Shown in pieces: positions 37,576 through 47,007 of a stretch of DNA of 64,000 bases. A program made the position numbers and the translations under genes. Source of the DNA: SG8-30 sp963695085. Lineage in GTDB: Bacteria > Pseudomonadota > Gammaproteobacteria > Steroidobacterales > Steroidobacteraceae. The notes under the pieces are model-generated. The model made no database searches and was not told the origin of the DNA. It was given only the letters and a program-made list of their open reading frames with translations. The number at the start of each line of letters is the position of its first letter. Position 1 is the stretch's first letter. The stretch spans positions 496,001 through 560,000 of the forward strand of contig CAVOFV010000008.1 in the NCBI GenBank assembly GCA_963695085.1, in the 5' to 3' direction.

Positions 37576-38487
37576 ATGCGCCATGTAACGGGTCTCGGGG
37601 GGGTGTTCGTCAAGTCTGCTGATCCCGCCCGGCTCATGCAGTGGTACCGCACGCGGCTCGGCATCGAGGTCGACGAATTCGGCGCCCGCTTCGAGTGGTG
37701 CGACAAGGTGAACCCGGACCTGGTCGGCTACTCCGTCTGGGGCGTCTTCAGACAGGACAGCGGTTACTTCGACCCCAGCGAGCGGCCGTTCATGGTCAAC
37801 CTGCGCGTCGGCAACCTCGAGGCGCTGCTTGCGGAGCTGCGCGCCGCCGGCGAACAGGTGGACGACAAGACCGAGGACGGCGAGTTTGGCAAGTTCGGCT
37901 GGGTCATGGATCCGGACGGTACCCGCGTGGAGCTATGGCAGCCGCCGCGCGCCGCCCCGGTGGCGCGCCGGTCGGAACACGCGGCAGGACGGCCGCCCGA
38001 CGGCGATGCGGCTTTCACGATTCGCACGGCCGTTCCCGGCGACATGGCGGTGTTGCTGGAGCTGATCCGCGAGCTGGCCAGTTACGAGCGGCTGCTCGAC
38101 CAGGTCGAGGCAACCGCCGAGCGGCTGCACGAGGCGCTGTTCGGCGACGATCGTGGCGCCGAGGCCCTGCTGGCCCGCGAGGGCGAAGCGGTCGTCGGCT
38201 TTGCGCTGTGGTTCCACAACTTCTCCACGTTCGTGGGCCGCCGGGGCCTGTACCTCGAGGACCTGTACGTGCGTCCGGAATTCCGCGGCCGCGGCTACGG
38301 CGAGGCCCTCATGCGGCGCCTGGCCGCGATTGCGGTGGCGCGCGGCTGCGGCCGCATGGAGTGGGCGGTGCTGAACTGGAACTCGCGGGCTGCCGACTTC
38401 TACGAGCGCCTGGGGGCCCGCCGCATGAACGAGTGGAACGTGTTCCGCTGGGACGGCGAAGCGCTGCAGCGCGTGGCGCGATCCTGA
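37576..38487 (+). CDS. VOC (glyoxalase-fold) - GNAT acetyltransferase fusion
   Basis: A 303-residue two-domain protein. Residues 1-118 are a vicinal-oxygen-chelate domain ending in the usual FGWVMDPDGTRVELWQPP. After a 30-residue linker, residues 148-300 are a GNAT acetyltransferase of the diamine-acetyltransferase type, with the acetyl-CoA loop RPEFRGRGYGEALM and the NWNSRAADFYERLGA motif. Separate proteins of both kinds are common; their fusion suggests one pathway, not identifiable here. A taggagg site precedes the ATG. Confidence 0.8.
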   Translation: MRHVTGLGGVFVKSADPARLMQWYRTRLGIEVDEFGARFEWCDKVNPDLVGYSVWGVFRQDSGYFDPSERPFMVNLRVGNLEALLAELRAAGEQVDDKTEDGEFGKFGWVMDPDGTRVELWQPPRAAPVARRSEHAAGRPPDGDAAFTIRTAVPGDMAVLLELIRELASYERLLDQVEATAERLHEALFGDDRGAEALLAREGEAVVGFALWFHNFSTFVGRRGLYLEDLYVRPEFRGRGYGEALMRRLAAIAVARGCGRMEWAVLNWNSRAADFYERLGARRMNEWNVFRWDGEALQRVARS

Positions 38488-38613
38488 CACCTCGGAACTG
38501 TCGCGCCGGACGCAGGCTGGAATATCGGGTAAAATGCGTCCGCACCCAGGTTGATGGTCCGTGCCGCCGGCGACGCCGGCAGGCGGGTGCCCCATTCTTA
38601 AGGAGTATTCAGC

Positions 38614-38814
38614 ATGACAGTTGCAAAGGTTACCGAGTTCATTGCCACCTCGAACAAGGGCTTCGACGATGCGATCGCCGTCGGCGTGGCACGCGTCAGC
38701 AAGACGGTCAAGAACGTCTCGTCGGTGTGGGTCGCAGACCAGGAAGTGATGGTCTCGAAGGGCAAGATCACGGGCTACAAGGTGCGGCTCAAGGCCACTT
38801 TCGTTCTGGTATGA
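38614..38814 (+). CDS. Dodecin (flavin-storage protein)
   Basis: A 66-residue protein that forms a hollow dodecamer binding flavins. The family features are SNKGFDDAI, the flavin-stacking W39 in SSVWVAD, and VRLKATFVL at the end. An aaggag site precedes the ATG. The stop overlaps the rhodanese start in ATGA, so the two are probably translationally coupled. TAAAAT at 38530-38535 may be its -10 box. Confidence 0.92.
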   Translation: MTVAKVTEFIATSNKGFDDAIAVGVARVSKTVKNVSSVWVADQEVMVSKGKITGYKVRLKATFVLV

Positions 38815-39260
38815 GCCACGTGCCACACCCTGCGGCGAGGGACCCCCGGCTGCCCCCCCTGTTCGCAGCGCTCGCAGTGCTGGCGTCGGCCGTCGCCTGC
38901 GCGGGCGATGACGCCAGCCTGATCGGTCAGGAAGCGCTGCTGGCGAGGCTCGCTGCGCAGGATGCGGAGCTGGTCGTGCTGGACGTGCGTACTGGCGCGG
39001 AATTTGCCGAGGGTCACGTGCCCGGTGCGCGCAATATTTCCCACGAAGAAGTGGGGGCGCGCCTCAGCGAGCTCGCCGGTGCGCGGGACAAGGACCTGGT
39101 CATCTACTGTCACAGCGGCCGCCGTACGGGCATCGCCATCGAGACATTGCGGCAGGCGGGCTTCACCCGCCTGTTGCACCTGGATGGCGACTTCCGCGGC
39201 TGGACTGCGGCCGGGCGCCCGGTCGAGCGCGCGGCGGACGGAGCTGACGCCGGAACCTGA
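38811..39260 (+). CDS. Exported single-domain rhodanese
   Basis: A 149-residue protein. A hydrophobic N-terminal stretch (about 16-31) looks like a signal peptide or anchor. The rhodanese domain has VVLDVRTGAEFAEGHVPGA and the active-site loop YCHSGRRTG with the catalytic cysteine. It likely handles sulfane sulfur in the periplasm. It overlaps the dodecin stop by 4 bases. Confidence 0.85.
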   Translation: MSHVPHPAARDPRLPPLFAALAVLASAVACAGDDASLIGQEALLARLAAQDAELVVLDVRTGAEFAEGHVPGARNISHEEVGARLSELAGARDKDLVIYCHSGRRTGIAIETLRQAGFTRLLHLDGDFRGWTAAGRPVERAADGADAGT

Positions 39261-39278
39261 CCGGGCGGCGCAACGCCG

Positions 39279-39695
39279 TTACAGGCAGGCGCGAATCCGC
39301 TCGGCGTGCGCGGCGAGGGTTGCCGGCTCGGCCATGTCGCCGGCCGGCAACAGCAGTTCCTTTCCCTTGTAGCGCGGCACCACGTGGAAATGCAGGTGGA
39401 ACACGCTTTGCCCGGCCGCCGCGCCGTTCAGTTGCGCGATCATGATGCCGGGCGGCTCGAAGGCGTCCTGCACGGCACGCGCAACGCGGCGGGTCGTGCG
39501 GATCGCCGCGACCAGCGCCTCCTCGGGCAGCTCAAAGATATTCTCGCCCTGTGCCTTGGGCACGATGAGCGTGTGGCCATCGGCCTGCGGCATGATGTCC
39601 ATGAAGGCGATCGTGTCGTCGTCCTCGAAGACCTTGTGGCAGGGAATCTCGCCGCGCACGATGCGCGCGAATATGTTCGACGGGTCGTAGGCCAT
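39279..39695 (-). CDS. HIT-family nucleotide hydrolase
   Basis: A 138-residue protein with the histidine triad HLHFHVVPR near residue 100 and N-terminal FARIVRGEIPCHKVFED, typical of Hint-like AMP-lysine hydrolases. It is convergent with the rhodanese gene (18-base gap). A GGAG site precedes the ATG. Confidence 0.93.
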   Translation of the reverse strand: MAYDPSNIFARIVRGEIPCHKVFEDDDTIAFMDIMPQADGHTLIVPKAQGENIFELPEEALVAAIRTTRRVARAVQDAFEPPGIMIAQLNGAAAGQSVFHLHFHVVPRYKGKELLLPAGDMAEPATLAAHAERIRACL

Positions 39696-39746
39696 GTCGG
39701 GACTCCGTGACTGCCGGCGGGGCCTAGGATAGCAGCGGCGCGCGGG

Positions 39747-40781
39747 CTAGCCGCCGAGCCTGGCCAGGTCGATGTGCACGCTGCGCACGCAATGATCCGG
39801 CCAGCGAGCGGATTCATCGCCGCGCGGGTAGATCCACATGCGGTACGAATCCGCCGTCAGCGCCCGGCCCAGCGAGGCGCTCAGCAGGATGTGGTCGATG
39901 GCGGAGCGTACCGGGTCCTGCCGCCGGCATGCCTCGGTGGGCGGCGCCGTGCCCGGGTCGACCAGGTCCGCTTCCGGCGGGTCGCCGTCGTCGAGTTCGT
40001 ACCACATTGCGATGATGTTGCCGCGCGCGTCGCGCGACGGCGGGAACTCGCGGTCGAAGCGTCGGTTGAAGTCCCCCAGCACCGCAAACGGGCGGCCTTC
40101 CGCAGCGCGCGCGTCGATCCACTTCTCCAGCATCGGCACCTGGCGCTGCAGCGTGCGGCAGGCTCCTTCGCGTCGCGTCAGCGGGTCGCTATTGCAGCCG
40201 GACTTGAGGTGGACGGCCAGCAGGCGGATCTCGCGCGATGTGCCGGGAAACAGGGTCAGGTCCGCGCCCCAGCGCACGTTGTCGCCCTGCATGCCCAGCG
40301 CGCGGTAGTCGCGGTTGCAGCGATGCGGGACGCCCTTGCGGATCGCGAAACCGACGTTTTGCACGTGGCGCCGCGCAGTAAAGCAGAAATCGTGGTCCGC
40401 AAACACATGCGCCGCTGCGCCGCTGCCGTCCACCTCCTGCAGCGCAACGACATCGGCGTGAATGCCGGCGGCGAAGCCACGCAATCGCTCGAGGTCGCCG
40501 TCGCCCCAGCGCGCCCGCGGCACGAGGTCGCAGGGAATTGCCCGGTCGCGACCGGACGCCCGCGCGCCGCGCGGCAGGCAGTCCTGTGCCAGCCGGTCAA
40601 AGACGGCCGGCTCCATCAGCCACTCCATGTTCCAGGTCGCCAGCGTCAGCGTGGCGCCGGCGGGCGGCTCGTCGAGCGAGGCACGCGCGCAGCCGGCCAG
40701 CGCAATCCCGAACAGCAGGCACGACCCCGACAGGGCAAACTGCCCGACCCGCCGCGCTGCCCCGGCCATCAGGCGCGTCAC
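39747..40781 (-). CDS. Lipoprotein of the endonuclease/exonuclease/phosphatase family
   Basis: A 344-residue protein with lipobox LAGC (C31) and an EEP domain: TWNMEWL, DVVALQEVDG, LLAVHLKSGC, VLGDFNRRF and SAIDHILLS supply the metal and catalytic residues. It is probably anchored in the periplasm. Its GTG start overlaps the acs stop by 4 bases (GTGA), so it is likely translated from the acs message. The substrate is unknown. Confidence 0.8.
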   Translation of the reverse strand: MTRLMAGAARRVGQFALSGSCLLFGIALAGCARASLDEPPAGATLTLATWNMEWLMEPAVFDRLAQDCLPRGARASGRDRAIPCDLVPRARWGDGDLERLRGFAAGIHADVVALQEVDGSGAAAHVFADHDFCFTARRHVQNVGFAIRKGVPHRCNRDYRALGMQGDNVRWGADLTLFPGTSREIRLLAVHLKSGCNSDPLTRREGACRTLQRQVPMLEKWIDARAAEGRPFAVLGDFNRRFDREFPPSRDARGNIIAMWYELDDGDPPEADLVDPGTAPPTEACRRQDPVRSAIDHILLSASLGRALTADSYRMWIYPRGDESARWPDHCVRSVHIDLARLGG

Positions 40782-42727
40782 TCCGGGATCCTCCGGAAGT
40801 CCTTCACGAGCGATGCCACGACCGACGGGTCGGCCAGTGTCGAGATGTCACCGAGCTGACCGGCTTCGTCCGCCGCAATCTTGCGCAGGATCCGTCGCAT
40901 GATCTTCCCGGACCGCGTCTTGGGCAGGGCGGGCGCCCATTGCACGACATCGGGCGCGGCGATCGCGCCGATCTGCTGGCGCACTGACTGGCGCAGCTCC
41001 TGGCACAGCACGTCGCTCGGCTGCACGCCGGCAATCAGTGTGACGTAGGCATAGATGCCCTGGCCCTTGAGCGGGTGCGGGCAGCCCACGACGGCCGCCT
41101 CGGCCACCTTGGAATGGGCGACGAGTGCGCTCTCGATCTCGGCCGTGCCGAGCCGGTGGCCGGAAACGTTGATGACGTCGTCCACGCGGCCCGTAATCCA
41201 GTAATAGCCATCCTCGTCGCGGCGCGCGCCGTCGCCGGTGAAGTACATGCCGGGGTAGGTGGTGAAATAGGTGACGAAGAAGCGCTTGTGATCGCCATAG
41301 ACGGTGCGCATCTGCCCCGGCCAGCTGTCGAGCAGCACGAGGCTGCCTTCGGCCGGGCCATCCACCGGCCTGCCGTCGCCGTCGACGATCGCCGGCCGGA
41401 TGCCCGGCAGCGGCCGGGTCGCCGAGCCGGGCTTGAGTGGCGTTGCGCCCGGCAGCGGCGAGATGAGGATGCCGCCGGTCTCGGTCTGCCACCACGTGTC
41501 CACGACCGGACAGCGACGGTCACCGACCACCCGGTGGTACCACTCCCAGGCCTCGGGGTTGATCGGCTCGCCGACCGTGCCGAGCAGGCGCAGGCTCTTG
41601 CGCGAGCAAGCGGCCACCGGTTGATCACCTTCCCGCATCAACGCACGGATGGCGGTGGGTGCCGTATAGAACAGCGTGACCTTGTGCTTGTCGACGATCT
41701 GCCAGAAGCGGCTTGCGGTCGGGTGGTTCGGCACGCCCTCGAACATCACGCTGGTGGCGCCATTCGACAACGGCCCGTAGACGACGTAGCTGTGTCCGGT
41801 CACCCAGCCGACGTCAGCCGTGCACCAGAAGATGTCGCCGTCACGATGATCGAAGACGGTCGCGAAGGTGTAGTCCGCATAGACCAGGTAGCCGCCGGTC
41901 GTGTGCAGCACACCCTTGGGCTGGCCCGTCGACCCGGACGTGTACAGGATGAAGAGCGGGTCTTCCGCATTCATCCGTTCCGGCTCGCAGGTCGCCGGCT
42001 GGCCGGCCACGACGTCCTCGTACGAGACATCGCGGCCCCCGGCCCAGGCGATGTCGCCGCCGGTATGGCGCAGCACGATCACGCGCCGCACGCAGCGCGA
42101 TTCCGGCCTGGCCAGCGCGGCGTCCACGTTGGCCTTGAGCGGCACCTTGCGGCCGCCGCGCACGCCCTCGTCGGCCGTGATCACGAGCGTCGACTGGCAA
42201 TCGCGGATGCGCCCGGCCAGCGACTCCGGGGAAAAGCCGCCGAACACGACCGAATGAATGGCGCCGATGCGGGCGCAGGCCAGCATGGCGACGGCCGCCT
42301 CCGGAATCATTGGCATGTACAGCGTTACGCGGTCGCCCTTCACCACCCCCAGCGCACGCAGGCCGTTTGCGAACCGGCAGACCTGCTCATAGAGGTCCCG
42401 GTAGGTGATGTGGCGGGACACGGACGGGTCGTCGCCCTCGAACAGCAGCGCCGTACGGTCGCCGCGCTCCGCGAGGTGCCGGTCGAGGCAGTTGACCGAC
42501 ACGTTCAACTCGCCGTCGTCGAACCAGCGGATCCTGAAATCCTCCTCGCGGAAAGAAACGTCTCGGATCCGGGTCGGGAACCGCATCCACTCCAGGCGCC
42601 GGGCGATGCGTGCCCAGAAACCGGCGGGATCGCGCACGGATTCCTCGTACGCTTGCCGGTAACCGCCGGCGTCGACGACCGCCGTGGCGGCGAACGAGTC
42701 CAGAACAGGGTAGGTCGAGGTGCTCAT
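40778..42727 (-). CDS. acs: Acetyl-CoA synthetase
   Basis: Activates acetate to acetyl-CoA via acetyl-AMP. 649 residues against 652 in E. coli. The AMP-binding motif YTSGSTGQPKG and the C-terminal regulatory lysine in TRSGKIMRR (target of reversible acetylation in homologues) are present. ATG 42727 gives the expected N-terminus. TAGAAT on the minus strand at 42784-42779 is a possible -10. It is divergent from the porin gene. Confidence 0.95.
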   Translation of the reverse strand: MSTSTYPVLDSFAATAVVDAGGYRQAYEESVRDPAGFWARIARRLEWMRFPTRIRDVSFREEDFRIRWFDDGELNVSVNCLDRHLAERGDRTALLFEGDDPSVSRHITYRDLYEQVCRFANGLRALGVVKGDRVTLYMPMIPEAAVAMLACARIGAIHSVVFGGFSPESLAGRIRDCQSTLVITADEGVRGGRKVPLKANVDAALARPESRCVRRVIVLRHTGGDIAWAGGRDVSYEDVVAGQPATCEPERMNAEDPLFILYTSGSTGQPKGVLHTTGGYLVYADYTFATVFDHRDGDIFWCTADVGWVTGHSYVVYGPLSNGATSVMFEGVPNHPTASRFWQIVDKHKVTLFYTAPTAIRALMREGDQPVAACSRKSLRLLGTVGEPINPEAWEWYHRVVGDRRCPVVDTWWQTETGGILISPLPGATPLKPGSATRPLPGIRPAIVDGDGRPVDGPAEGSLVLLDSWPGQMRTVYGDHKRFFVTYFTTYPGMYFTGDGARRDEDGYYWITGRVDDVINVSGHRLGTAEIESALVAHSKVAEAAVVGCPHPLKGQGIYAYVTLIAGVQPSDVLCQELRQSVRQQIGAIAAPDVVQWAPALPKTRSGKIMRRILRKIAADEAGQLGDISTLADPSVVASLVKDFRRIPE

Positions 42728-42778
42728 GGTCCGGTCTCCTGTGCCCCGCGCGGGCACACCCCCATCACGATAGGACGC

Positions 42779-42784
42779 ATTCTA
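42779..42784 (-). promoter_or_regulatory. Possible acs -10 box
   Basis: TAGAAT read on the minus strand, 51 bases before the acs start. No good -35 is seen. Confidence 0.35.
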
Positions 42785-42932
42785 CGATGCCGGGGATGCC
42801 GCAGGCCCGCGCGGCGTGCCGGCTCGTTGACCTGCGTCATTCACAATCTGGCGCAGCCGCGCCAGACTTGGGGGGATCTGCGCAGGCAACGCGGGTGCCG
42901 TGCGCGCACCGGAAATGGTTGTGGAGGACGTC

Positions 42933-44150
42933 ATGAAGAAGCTGTTGCTGTTTTCGGTCATCGGGCTGGCCTGCCAGGGCCCGGCCGCCGCCGGGGGCCT
43001 TGACGGGCTGGTCAGCGGAGGCCAGGCGTCGCTGCAGCTGCGCTACCGGCTGGAGAACGTGGACCAGGACGGCCTCGGCCGCGATGCGACGGCCAACACC
43101 CTGCGGCTGCGGCTGAACCTCACGAGCGGCGCGGTCGGCGGATTCAGCGCCGTGATCGAGGGCGATCGCCTGCAGCCGCTGTTCTCGGAAGACTACAACA
43201 GCACGCGCAATGGCCGCACAACCTATCCGGTCGTGGCGGACCCCGAGGGCACCGACCTGAATCAGGCCTACCTGCAGTACAAGGGCTGGCCGGCAACGGT
43301 GCTGCGGCTCGGCCGGCAGCGCATCACGCTCGACAACCAGCGCTTCGTGGGCGCGGTTGGCTGGCGGCAGAACGAGCAGACTTACGATGCCTTCTCGATC
43401 GAGAATCAGGGGCTGCCCGGCACGACCGTCACCTATGCCTGGGTGGACACCGTGCGGCGCGTATTCGGCCCGGACGCAGGCAGTCCCGCCGCGAAGTTCG
43501 AGGGCAATGCGCACCTTCTCAACGTCAAGTACGCTGGATTGCCGGTCGGCACCGTCACCGCCTATGGCTATTTCCTCGACTTCGACGATGCCACGACGCT
43601 CTCGTCGCGCACCGTCGGCCTGCGCCTCGACGGCAGCCGCAAGCTGAATGACGCCGCGACCATGACCTGGCGCGCCGAGTACGCCAGCCAGGGCGACTGG
43701 GCGGACAACCCGACCAACATCAGCACCGACTACTGGCTGCTCGAGGCGGGACTCAAGGGAGCCAGGGTCGGCGCGGCGATCGGCATCGAGCGCCTGGGCG
43801 GTGAACGCGGCACGTTCGCCTCGAACCGGAATCCTGCGTTCCAGACGCCGCTCGCGACGCTGCACGCTTTCCAGGGCTGGGCGGACAAGTTCCTGACGAC
43901 GCCGGGCGGCGGCATCGAGGACGTCTACCTGAACGTGTCGGGCACGCACGCCGGCGTGGCCTGGCAGGCTGTCTGGCACGATTTCTCCGCCGAGGCGACC
44001 AGCGCGGATTACGGCACCGAACTCGACCTGTCGGTGTCGTACAGGATCGCGAAGCGCTACGAAGTGCTGGCGAAGTTCGCCGACTATTCCGCGGGCGGGC
44101 TGTTCGCGGACACGCGGAAAGCCTGGCTGCAGATCACCGCCACCTTCTGA
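42933..44150 (+). CDS. Outer-membrane porin, alginate-export-like family
   Basis: A 405-residue exported beta-barrel (signal peptide about 1-20) ending in the terminal phenylalanine typical of outer-membrane barrels (LQITATF). The opening QASLQLRYRLENVDQDG and LRLGRQRITLDNQRFVG fit the alginate-export/OprD-like porin group. Its substrate is not known; nearby acs is no proof of acetate uptake. A ggagg site precedes the ATG, which is preferred over an upstream in-frame GTG. Confidence 0.75.
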   Translation: MKKLLLFSVIGLACQGPAAAGGLDGLVSGGQASLQLRYRLENVDQDGLGRDATANTLRLRLNLTSGAVGGFSAVIEGDRLQPLFSEDYNSTRNGRTTYPVVADPEGTDLNQAYLQYKGWPATVLRLGRQRITLDNQRFVGAVGWRQNEQTYDAFSIENQGLPGTTVTYAWVDTVRRVFGPDAGSPAAKFEGNAHLLNVKYAGLPVGTVTAYGYFLDFDDATTLSSRTVGLRLDGSRKLNDAATMTWRAEYASQGDWADNPTNISTDYWLLEAGLKGARVGAAIGIERLGGERGTFASNRNPAFQTPLATLHAFQGWADKFLTTPGGGIEDVYLNVSGTHAGVAWQAVWHDFSAEATSADYGTELDLSVSYRIAKRYEVLAKFADYSAGGLFADTRKAWLQITATF

Positions 44151-44259
44151 AGCCGCGGCAGCGGCAGGCCATGCGACACCACGGCGTCGATCCGTGCTTT
44201 GCCGCGGGCCGGCCGCGCCGCTACACTCGCCCGCTCCGCCCCGTCCTGGAATCCCCGGC

Positions 44260-44925
44260 ATGCCGCTGCGCGCGTCCATCGTTCCCGTCACCCCGTTCGT
44301 GCAGAACTGCTCGGTCGTGTGGTGCGATGCGACCGGTCGTGGCGCCGTCGTCGACCCGGGCGGCGACCTGGACCGCATCCTCGAAGAGGTGAAGTCACAG
44401 AAGGTGCAGCTGGACAAGATCCTGCTGACCCACGCGCACATCGACCACGCGGGTGGCACGGCGGAACTGGCGCGCAGGCTGTCGTTGCCGGTCGAGGGCC
44501 CGCAGGAAGAAGACCGGTTCTGGATCGAGCAGCTGCCGCAGCAGTCCGCCATGTTCGGCGTGGCGCAGGTCGAGGCGTTCGAGCCGACTCGCTGGCTCAA
44601 TCAGGGCGACAGCGTGACGGTCGGCGAGGTGCGATTCGACGTGCTGCACTGCCCGGGACACACGCCAGGACACGTGGTGTTCTCCGACCCGGCAACGAAG
44701 ATCGCCTTCGTGGGCGACGTGCTGTTCGCCGGTTCTATCGGGCGCACCGACTTCCCGCGCGGCGACTACGACACGCTGATCAGCTCGATCCGCGACAGGT
44801 TGTTCCCGCTGGGCGACGACGTGCGCTTCGTGCCGGGCCACGGTCCGATGTCGACCTTTGGCGAGGAACGCCGGTCCAATCCGTTCGTCAGCGACGCGGC
44901 CGTGGCAAAAGGCCAGCGGCCGTAA
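44260..44925 (+). CDS. Glyoxalase-II-like metallo-beta-lactamase-fold hydrolase (YcbL-like)
   Basis: A 221-residue cytoplasmic hydrolase. The metal motif is THAHIDHAGG; further ligands are in HCPGHTPGH, VGDVLF and PGHGP. The size matches YcbL-type thioesterases rather than full glyoxalase II, which has an added substrate domain. The start has no strong ribosome-binding site. Confidence 0.88.
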   Translation: MPLRASIVPVTPFVQNCSVVWCDATGRGAVVDPGGDLDRILEEVKSQKVQLDKILLTHAHIDHAGGTAELARRLSLPVEGPQEEDRFWIEQLPQQSAMFGVAQVEAFEPTRWLNQGDSVTVGEVRFDVLHCPGHTPGHVVFSDPATKIAFVGDVLFAGSIGRTDFPRGDYDTLISSIRDRLFPLGDDVRFVPGHGPMSTFGEERRSNPFVSDAAVAKGQRP

Positions 44926-45057
44926 GAGGGAGCGTGACCTCTCCGTGCCGTGAGCGACGGCGCATCGCCGCGTGCGCGCGGGATCCGGCCGGGTCCCGCT
45001 TCGCTCCCTGAACCGGATTCGCCCGCTACGCGGACCGCGACCACCTCGCGCGCACGC

Positions 45058-46869
45058 TTACAGCAGCCCGTAGGTGCGCGCCAGCATGTAGGTCAGCGTG
45101 CCCCACATCATGATCAACAGCGGCAGGCCCGCGCGCACGAAGTCGTTGAACCGGTAGTCGGCAGCCGCCATCACCAGCAGGTTGGTCTGGTAGCCCATCG
45201 GCGTGGCGTAACTCAGGTTGCAGCCGAACAGCACCGCCAGCACGAATGGTCGCGGGTCGACGCCCAGGGTCGTGGCCATGACGAAGGCCACGGGCGTGCC
45301 GACGATGGCCGCGGCGTTGTTCGACACGAAGTTGGTCACGATGGCCATGAACAGCATCAGCGCGCCGAGCAGGACGACCGGGTTCACGTAGGCGCCGATG
45401 GCAGCCAGTCCGTGGCCCGCAGCCGCAATGCTGCCGGTCGCGGTCAGGGCCGCGCCCAGTGCCAGGCTCGCCACCACGATCATGATGACGTTCGAGGACA
45501 GCGCGTCGGTCGCCTCCTGCCAGCGCAGGCAGCTGGTCAGCATCATGCATGCGACGCCGAGCGCGGCGGCGATCACCATCGGCAGCAGCTTGGTCGCGGC
45601 GAGCACGATGATGCCGGCGAAGATCAGCAGGGCGATTGGCGCCTTGCGGGTGTGCGGCAACGGCAGCGCCGCGTCCAGCACCAGGGCGCCTGCAGCCGAT
45701 TTCAGCGTCTCGACCCGGTCGGCGGGACCCTGCACCAGCAGGACATCGCCAGGCCGCAGCGGGGTGCTGGCCGGATCGAGCGCCTCGTCGCGACCGGGCC
45801 GGTGCAGGCCGAGCACCGCCAGCCGGTGCTGGTTGACGAAACGGGCGACGCCGGTCGACGTGCCGGTCAGCTCCGATTCCTCGGTGACCAGCACCTGCGA
45901 CAGGGTCTGGCCGGCCGGGTCGCCCGGATCGCGTGGCTGGGTCGAACGCAGCGCGGCGCCCAGCGCCGCGGTGTGCTCGCGCAGCTGTTCGGGCGTATCG
46001 GCCACGACCAGCCGGTCGTTGGCCCGCAGGGTCTGCGTCGGCAGGCGCGCCAGTTCGTTGCCGGCACGCAGCAGGCGCATGACCCGCATGCCGGCGGCGC
46101 GCTTCAGGACGCTGCGCAGCTCGCGGCCGTCGCCATAGCTGCCGGGCGTGATGTCGAGCACGGCATCGAACGACAACCGCGCCGCACGCCGCGCCCCGGA
46201 GTCCGAGCTCGGCAGGAGACGCGGAGCAACCAGCCACAGGTAAGGCAGCGCGACGGCGGCCGCGACGGCGACGATGGGCAGGAAGTCGAACAGCCCGAAT
46301 GCCGGCAGGCCGAGGTCTGCGGCGATGCCCGTGACCAGCAGGTTGGTCGAGGTGCCGATGGTGGTCGCCATGCCGCCGATCAGCACCGCATAGTTCATGG
46401 GCAGCAGCGTATGCGTGGCGCTGCTGTCGGTACGTGCGGCGACCGAGAGCAGCACCGGCATCATGAGCACCACGATCGGCGTGTCATTCAGTACGCCGCT
46501 GACCATCATGCAGAAGATCAGCATCATGAGAAACGCGACCTGCGGTGCGAAGATCCACGCGCGCGCGAGCAGCCTGGCGAAGGGCTCGAGCGCACCGGTC
46601 GCGACCAGGCCGCGGCCCAGCACCATCAGGCAGCAGATGGTGATGAGCGCGGTGTGCCCGAAGCCCGCCAGGAACACCTCCGGGCCCAGCTCGCCACCCT
46701 CGGCAGCGTACGGGAAGATGCCGAACACGAGCATCAGCGCCAGCACGGCGAGCAGCGCCGAGGTCTGGATGGGCAACCGCTCGCTGGCAAACAGCCAGAA
46801 GGTCATCGCTGCGATGCCGAGCACCGCGATGGCATGCCAGTCGATCGTGAACATGTACAGCGGGTTCAT
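45058..46869 (-). CDS. SLC13-family permease with central TrkA-C domains
   Basis: A 603-residue membrane protein. Two halves of membrane helices (about 10-200 and 400-600) flank two TrkA_C/RCK_C-like regulatory domains (about 210-385; RANDRLVVADTPEQL and LRPGDVLLVQGPADRV). The NDTPIVVLMMPV and SNNAAAIVGTPVAF repeats are typical of the divalent-anion/Na+ symporter superfamily. The substrate could be sulfate, dicarboxylate or similar. It follows a LysR gene by 138 bases on the same strand. Confidence 0.8.
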   Translation of the reverse strand: MNPLYMFTIDWHAIAVLGIAAMTFWLFASERLPIQTSALLAVLALMLVFGIFPYAAEGGELGPEVFLAGFGHTALITICCLMVLGRGLVATGALEPFARLLARAWIFAPQVAFLMMLIFCMMVSGVLNDTPIVVLMMPVLLSVAARTDSSATHTLLPMNYAVLIGGMATTIGTSTNLLVTGIAADLGLPAFGLFDFLPIVAVAAAVALPYLWLVAPRLLPSSDSGARRAARLSFDAVLDITPGSYGDGRELRSVLKRAAGMRVMRLLRAGNELARLPTQTLRANDRLVVADTPEQLREHTAALGAALRSTQPRDPGDPAGQTLSQVLVTEESELTGTSTGVARFVNQHRLAVLGLHRPGRDEALDPASTPLRPGDVLLVQGPADRVETLKSAAGALVLDAALPLPHTRKAPIALLIFAGIIVLAATKLLPMVIAAALGVACMMLTSCLRWQEATDALSSNVIMIVVASLALGAALTATGSIAAAGHGLAAIGAYVNPVVLLGALMLFMAIVTNFVSNNAAAIVGTPVAFVMATTLGVDPRPFVLAVLFGCNLSYATPMGYQTNLLVMAAADYRFNDFVRAGLPLLIMMWGTLTYMLARTYGLL

Positions 46870-47007
46870 GCGGACCCCGCCGCGGTCGTGCTGCGGGCGC
46901 ATGCCGCCGGCCGTTCCCCGGTCTGTGCAACCAACTCTTTGACGGTCAATGTGCGGCCTTCATTGCGTGCCGAGGAAACGTGGCAAAAATGCTATCACAG
47001 CCACCGT

